Assembly (NCBI GenBank): GCA_947589335.1
Contig: CANPZH010000072.1
Coordinates: 1 to 7,798 of the forward strand
Length of the DNA stretch: 7,798 bases
Direction: 5' to 3'
Origin: an uncultured Clostridia bacterium
Lineage (GTDB): Bacteria > Bacillota > Clostridia > Christensenellales > Borkfalkiaceae
The notes beneath the pieces were generated by a model that made no database searches, was not told the DNA's origin, and saw only the letters and a list, made by a program, of their open reading frames with translations. Each line of letters begins with the position of its first letter. Position 1 is the first letter of the stretch. The translations under genes were made by a program, and so were the position numbers. This document shows, piece after piece, positions 5,758-7,798 of the stretch.

Positions 5758-7097
5758 TGGAAACAAGTACCGGAAAACGGAAGGTGAGGATCGGCGTGCT
5801 CGGCGGATTCCGCGGCATGACGATGATCGGCTGGTGCGTCCGCAATCCCGACCGCGCAGAGGTGGTCGCGATCTGCGATTTCAGCGAACATGCGCAAAAA
5901 AGCGTAAAGGAATTTCTCGAAAAGGAGCGCTATAATGCGACCCTGTATCGGGATTTCGAGCAATTTCTGTGCCACGACATGGACGCCGTCGTGCTCGCGA
6001 ATTACGCCAACGAACATGCGCCCTACGCGATCAGATGCCTCGAAAAGGGTCTGCATGTGTTCAGCGAAGTGCTGCCCGTGCAGACGCTCGACGAGGCGGT
6101 CAGGCTCGCGGAAGCGGTCGAAAAGAGCGGCAAGCAGTACTTCTATGCCGAAAATTATTGTTATTTCCCCGTTGCGGCGGAGATGAAACGGCTCTACCGG
6201 CAGGGAGCGCTCGGCGAGGTCGAATATGCCGAGGGCGAATACGTCCATAACTGCGCCGAGGGCTGGCAGTTCATCACCTACGGCAACCCCGCCCACTGGC
6301 GGAACACGATGAGCGCGTTCTACTACTGCACCCACTCTATCGGACCCCTGTTGCACATTACGGGGCTCCGTCCCGTGAAAGTGACGGGCTTCGAGCTCCC
6401 GCGGAACGCCATGTCCGACGCGATCGGCGCGAAGGGCGGGAGCGGCGCGATCGAGATGGTCACGCTCGAGAACGGCGCCGTCGTCAAGAGCTTTCACGGG
6501 CTCACCCTGCGGCGCAATTCGGTCTGGTACTGCCTCTACGGCACGAAGGGGCGGGCGGAGAGCGAACGGGAGGCCGCGGGCGGCTTCGGCACCGCGAAGC
6601 TCTTTTTGCAGAAGGATACGGCGGAGCATCCCGGCGGCGAGTGGGCGCGCTACCGTCCCCGCATCGCGGGAGGGGAGCCCATCGACGGCGAGTTCGGCGT
6701 CGAGGGCGAGTTTTCCTCGCGCGTGCTGAAGGAGGACCCCGCCAAGCGGGAGGAAGACCTCGGGCACGGGGGATCGGACCACTACACGATGGACAACTTC
6801 ATCAAGGCGGTCTGCGGCGAGCCCGCCGACGTCATCGGCATATACGAGGCGCTCGACATGGCGTTTGTGGGACTGTTCGGCTATTTCTCCGCCCTCGAGG
6901 GGGGAAAGAGCGTTGAGATCCCCGATTTCCGCGACCCCGCCGTCCGCGAACGCTTCCGCGGAGACCGCCGCTGCACCGACCCCAAGGTCGCGGGAGAGCA
7001 GCTCCTTCCCACCTGTACGGCGGGAACGCCCGATGTCCCGCAGGAGGTCTACGCGCGGATGAAAAAACTCTATGAGGAGTCTGTGAACGCAAAATGA
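5757..7097 (+). CDS. Gfo/Idh/MocA-family oxidoreductase lacking the EKP lysine
   Basis: A 446-residue cytoplasmic protein with an N-terminal Rossmann fold (RIGVLGGFRGMTM, residues 11-23) and Asp41 ending the second strand (AICDFSE), which favours NAD(H) over NADP(H). Family features follow: Asp76 in MDAVVLA, HAPYAIRCLEKGLHVF (87-102), and a C-terminal alpha/beta domain with WRNTMSAFYYCTHSIGPLLH (181-200) and GHGGSDHYTMDNFIKAV (336-352). The usual Glu-Lys-Pro after HV is here Glu104-Val105-Leu106-Pro, so the lysine found in classical sugar dehydrogenases is missing. His193 is a candidate catalytic residue. Members of this superfamily act on sugars, inositols or glycosides; some (GH109) use NAD to hydrolyse glycosides. 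The substrate cannot be named. The ATG overlaps the trhP stop by one base (TAATG), and the stop overlaps the next start (ATGA). The following glycosidase-like gene suggests a carbohydrate substrate. Confidence 0.88.
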   Translation: METSTGKRKVRIGVLGGFRGMTMIGWCVRNPDRAEVVAICDFSEHAQKSVKEFLEKERYNATLYRDFEQFLCHDMDAVVLANYANEHAPYAIRCLEKGLHVFSEVLPVQTLDEAVRLAEAVEKSGKQYFYAENYCYFPVAAEMKRLYRQGALGEVEYAEGEYVHNCAEGWQFITYGNPAHWRNTMSAFYYCTHSIGPLLHITGLRPVKVTGFELPRNAMSDAIGAKGGSGAIEMVTLENGAVVKSFHGLTLRRNSVWYCLYGTKGRAESEREAAGGFGTAKLFLQKDTAEHPGGEWARYRPRIAGGEPIDGEFGVEGEFSSRVLKEDPAKREEDLGHGGSDHYTMDNFIKAVCGEPADVIGIYEALDMAFVGLFGYFSALEGGKSVEIPDFRDPAVRERFRGDRRCTDPKVAGEQLLPTCTAGTPDVPQEVYARMKKLYEESVNAK

Positions 7098-7798
7098 AGG
7101 AACGGATGATCATTGCCGAAGACGGGGCGCGCCGCGTGCGCTATGCGGATCTTGCGGAGCGGGAGACGCCCGAAGACCTCGCGGAACTTCCCTTCCTCGC
7201 GGAATTTGCCTACACGGCGGATTCGGGGGAGGAGATCCACGGCGAGACGGACTGCTTCGTCTTTGCCGGGGAGGAGACCCGCGCGGGGGTCCGCCGCACC
7301 GTCTACCGCTCCGGAGACGGCGGCGCGGAGGTCGTCGTGCTGCGCAAACGCCGCGGGAACGTCCTCTCGCAGACGGCGGAGATCCGCAACCTCGGCGCAA
7401 AGAAACTCTGCGTCAAGAAGCTCTTCAACCGCTTCCCCGGCATCGCCGCGGGCGCGGTCGGGGGGGATTGGCTGCGGGACGTCGAGATCGGCGTCGTGCG
7501 GGGAGAATGGGGAGGAGAAGGGCAGCTCTTTTGGGAGAACGCCGAATCGCTCGGGCTCTGCCGCCCCACGGGACACAAGACGGCGTGCGTCGCCCAGCTC
7601 GTCTCGCCCGCGTCCTATACGACGCGCAAATTCGCACCCATACTCTTCTTTCGCGAGCGGGAGAAGGGGACGGTCTGGGCGATCCAGCACCTGCCCGACG
7701 GGCCCTATGTGCTCGAGATCGGGCTCACGGACGCCGAACACCGCCCCGGCAGCTGCTACTTTGCGGCATGCGGCGCGGGGGACAGCGAGCGGCAGGGC
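7094..7798 (+). CDS. Probable alpha-galactosidase-like (GH36-type) protein, N-terminal part (cut by window edge)
   Basis: An open frame of 235 residues runs off the right edge without a stop. It looks like the N-terminal beta-sandwich of a GH36/alpha-galactosidase-type glycosidase. Beta-rich segments come first (VVVLRKRRGNVLSQTAEIRN, then LCVKKLFNRF), then WENAESLGLCRPTGHKT, SPASYTTRKFAPILFFRE, and GTVWAIQHLPDGPYVLEIGL. The pattern of a HKT/Pro-rich turn, 'file-in-RE' strand and VW(x)IQH resembles the N-domain that packs on the catalytic barrel; the barrel with the Asp nucleophile lies outside the window. There is no signal peptide, so it would act inside the cell. Start choice is open: ATG 7094 overlaps the previous stop (ATGA), while an in-frame ATG at 7106 has AGGA four bases upstream. 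Another intracellular glycosidase family remains possible. Confidence 0.6.
   Translation, partial: MKERMIIAEDGARRVRYADLAERETPEDLAELPFLAEFAYTADSGEEIHGETDCFVFAGEETRAGVRRTVYRSGDGGAEVVVLRKRRGNVLSQTAEIRNLGAKKLCVKKLFNRFPGIAAGAVGGDWLRDVEIGVVRGEWGGEGQLFWENAESLGLCRPTGHKTACVAQLVSPASYTTRKFAPILFFREREKGTVWAIQHLPDGPYVLEIGLTDAEHRPGSCYFAACGAGDSERQG

Noticed and set aside
4537..6782. Long open frames on the - strand opposite trhP and the oxidoreductase (about 409 and 360 codons)
   Set aside because: Same base-composition effect; no family motifs and no ribosome sites, while the + strand genes carry clear signatures.

Overview
The window is a GC-rich stretch of chromosome in which every supportable gene lies on the + strand. 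It suggests a Gram-positive anaerobe of the Clostridia (Bacillota) type. The evidence is an RNase J as the mRNA-decay nuclease, a TrmR/U32 tRNA-modification pair ordered as yrrM-yrrO are in Bacillus subtilis, TTG and GTG start codons, and strong AGGAG ribosome binding sites. A high-GC gut lineage such as Christensenellales would fit, but that is inference from gene content and base composition only.

Left part (1-1169): the last 76 codons of tuf (EF-Tu) run in from the left edge and end at a perfect 12-bp hairpin. A YihY/BrkB-family six-helix membrane protein follows as an apparently separate unit.

Middle part (1170-5757): a good sigma-A-type promoter (TTTACT-17-TAAAAT) drives a leader of about 136 nt with two predicted hairpins. 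A strong ribosome binding site then precedes a TTG start for RNase J, which carries a lysine-rich N-terminal extension of about 130 residues containing three 21-bp tandem repeats. Close behind come a small TPR-like protein of unknown function, a TrmR-type tRNA 5-hydroxyuridine methyltransferase, and a U32 'peptidase' of the TrhP tRNA-hydroxylation type. TrhP and TrmR would act in sequence on wobble uridine 34 (U to ho5U to mo5U), so this block joins RNA decay and tRNA wobble modification.

Right part (5757-7798): two carbohydrate-type genes are joined to the RNA genes without a gap. One is a Gfo/Idh/MocA Rossmann oxidoreductase that lacks the usual EKP lysine. The other, cut by the window edge, is probably an alpha-galactosidase-like (GH36-type) protein. 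Stop/start overlaps (TAATG, ATGA) suggest they are co-translated with the upstream genes.

No tRNA, rRNA, CRISPR array, insertion sequence or phage gene was seen. No gene-free stretch exceeds 300 bases; the longest are about 137 and 210 bases. I see no clear case for a wholly new defence or mobile system. The most interesting points are the RNase J leader and repeat extension, the unknown TPR-like protein inside the RNA operon, and the lysine-less oxidoreductase fused to that operon by overlap.
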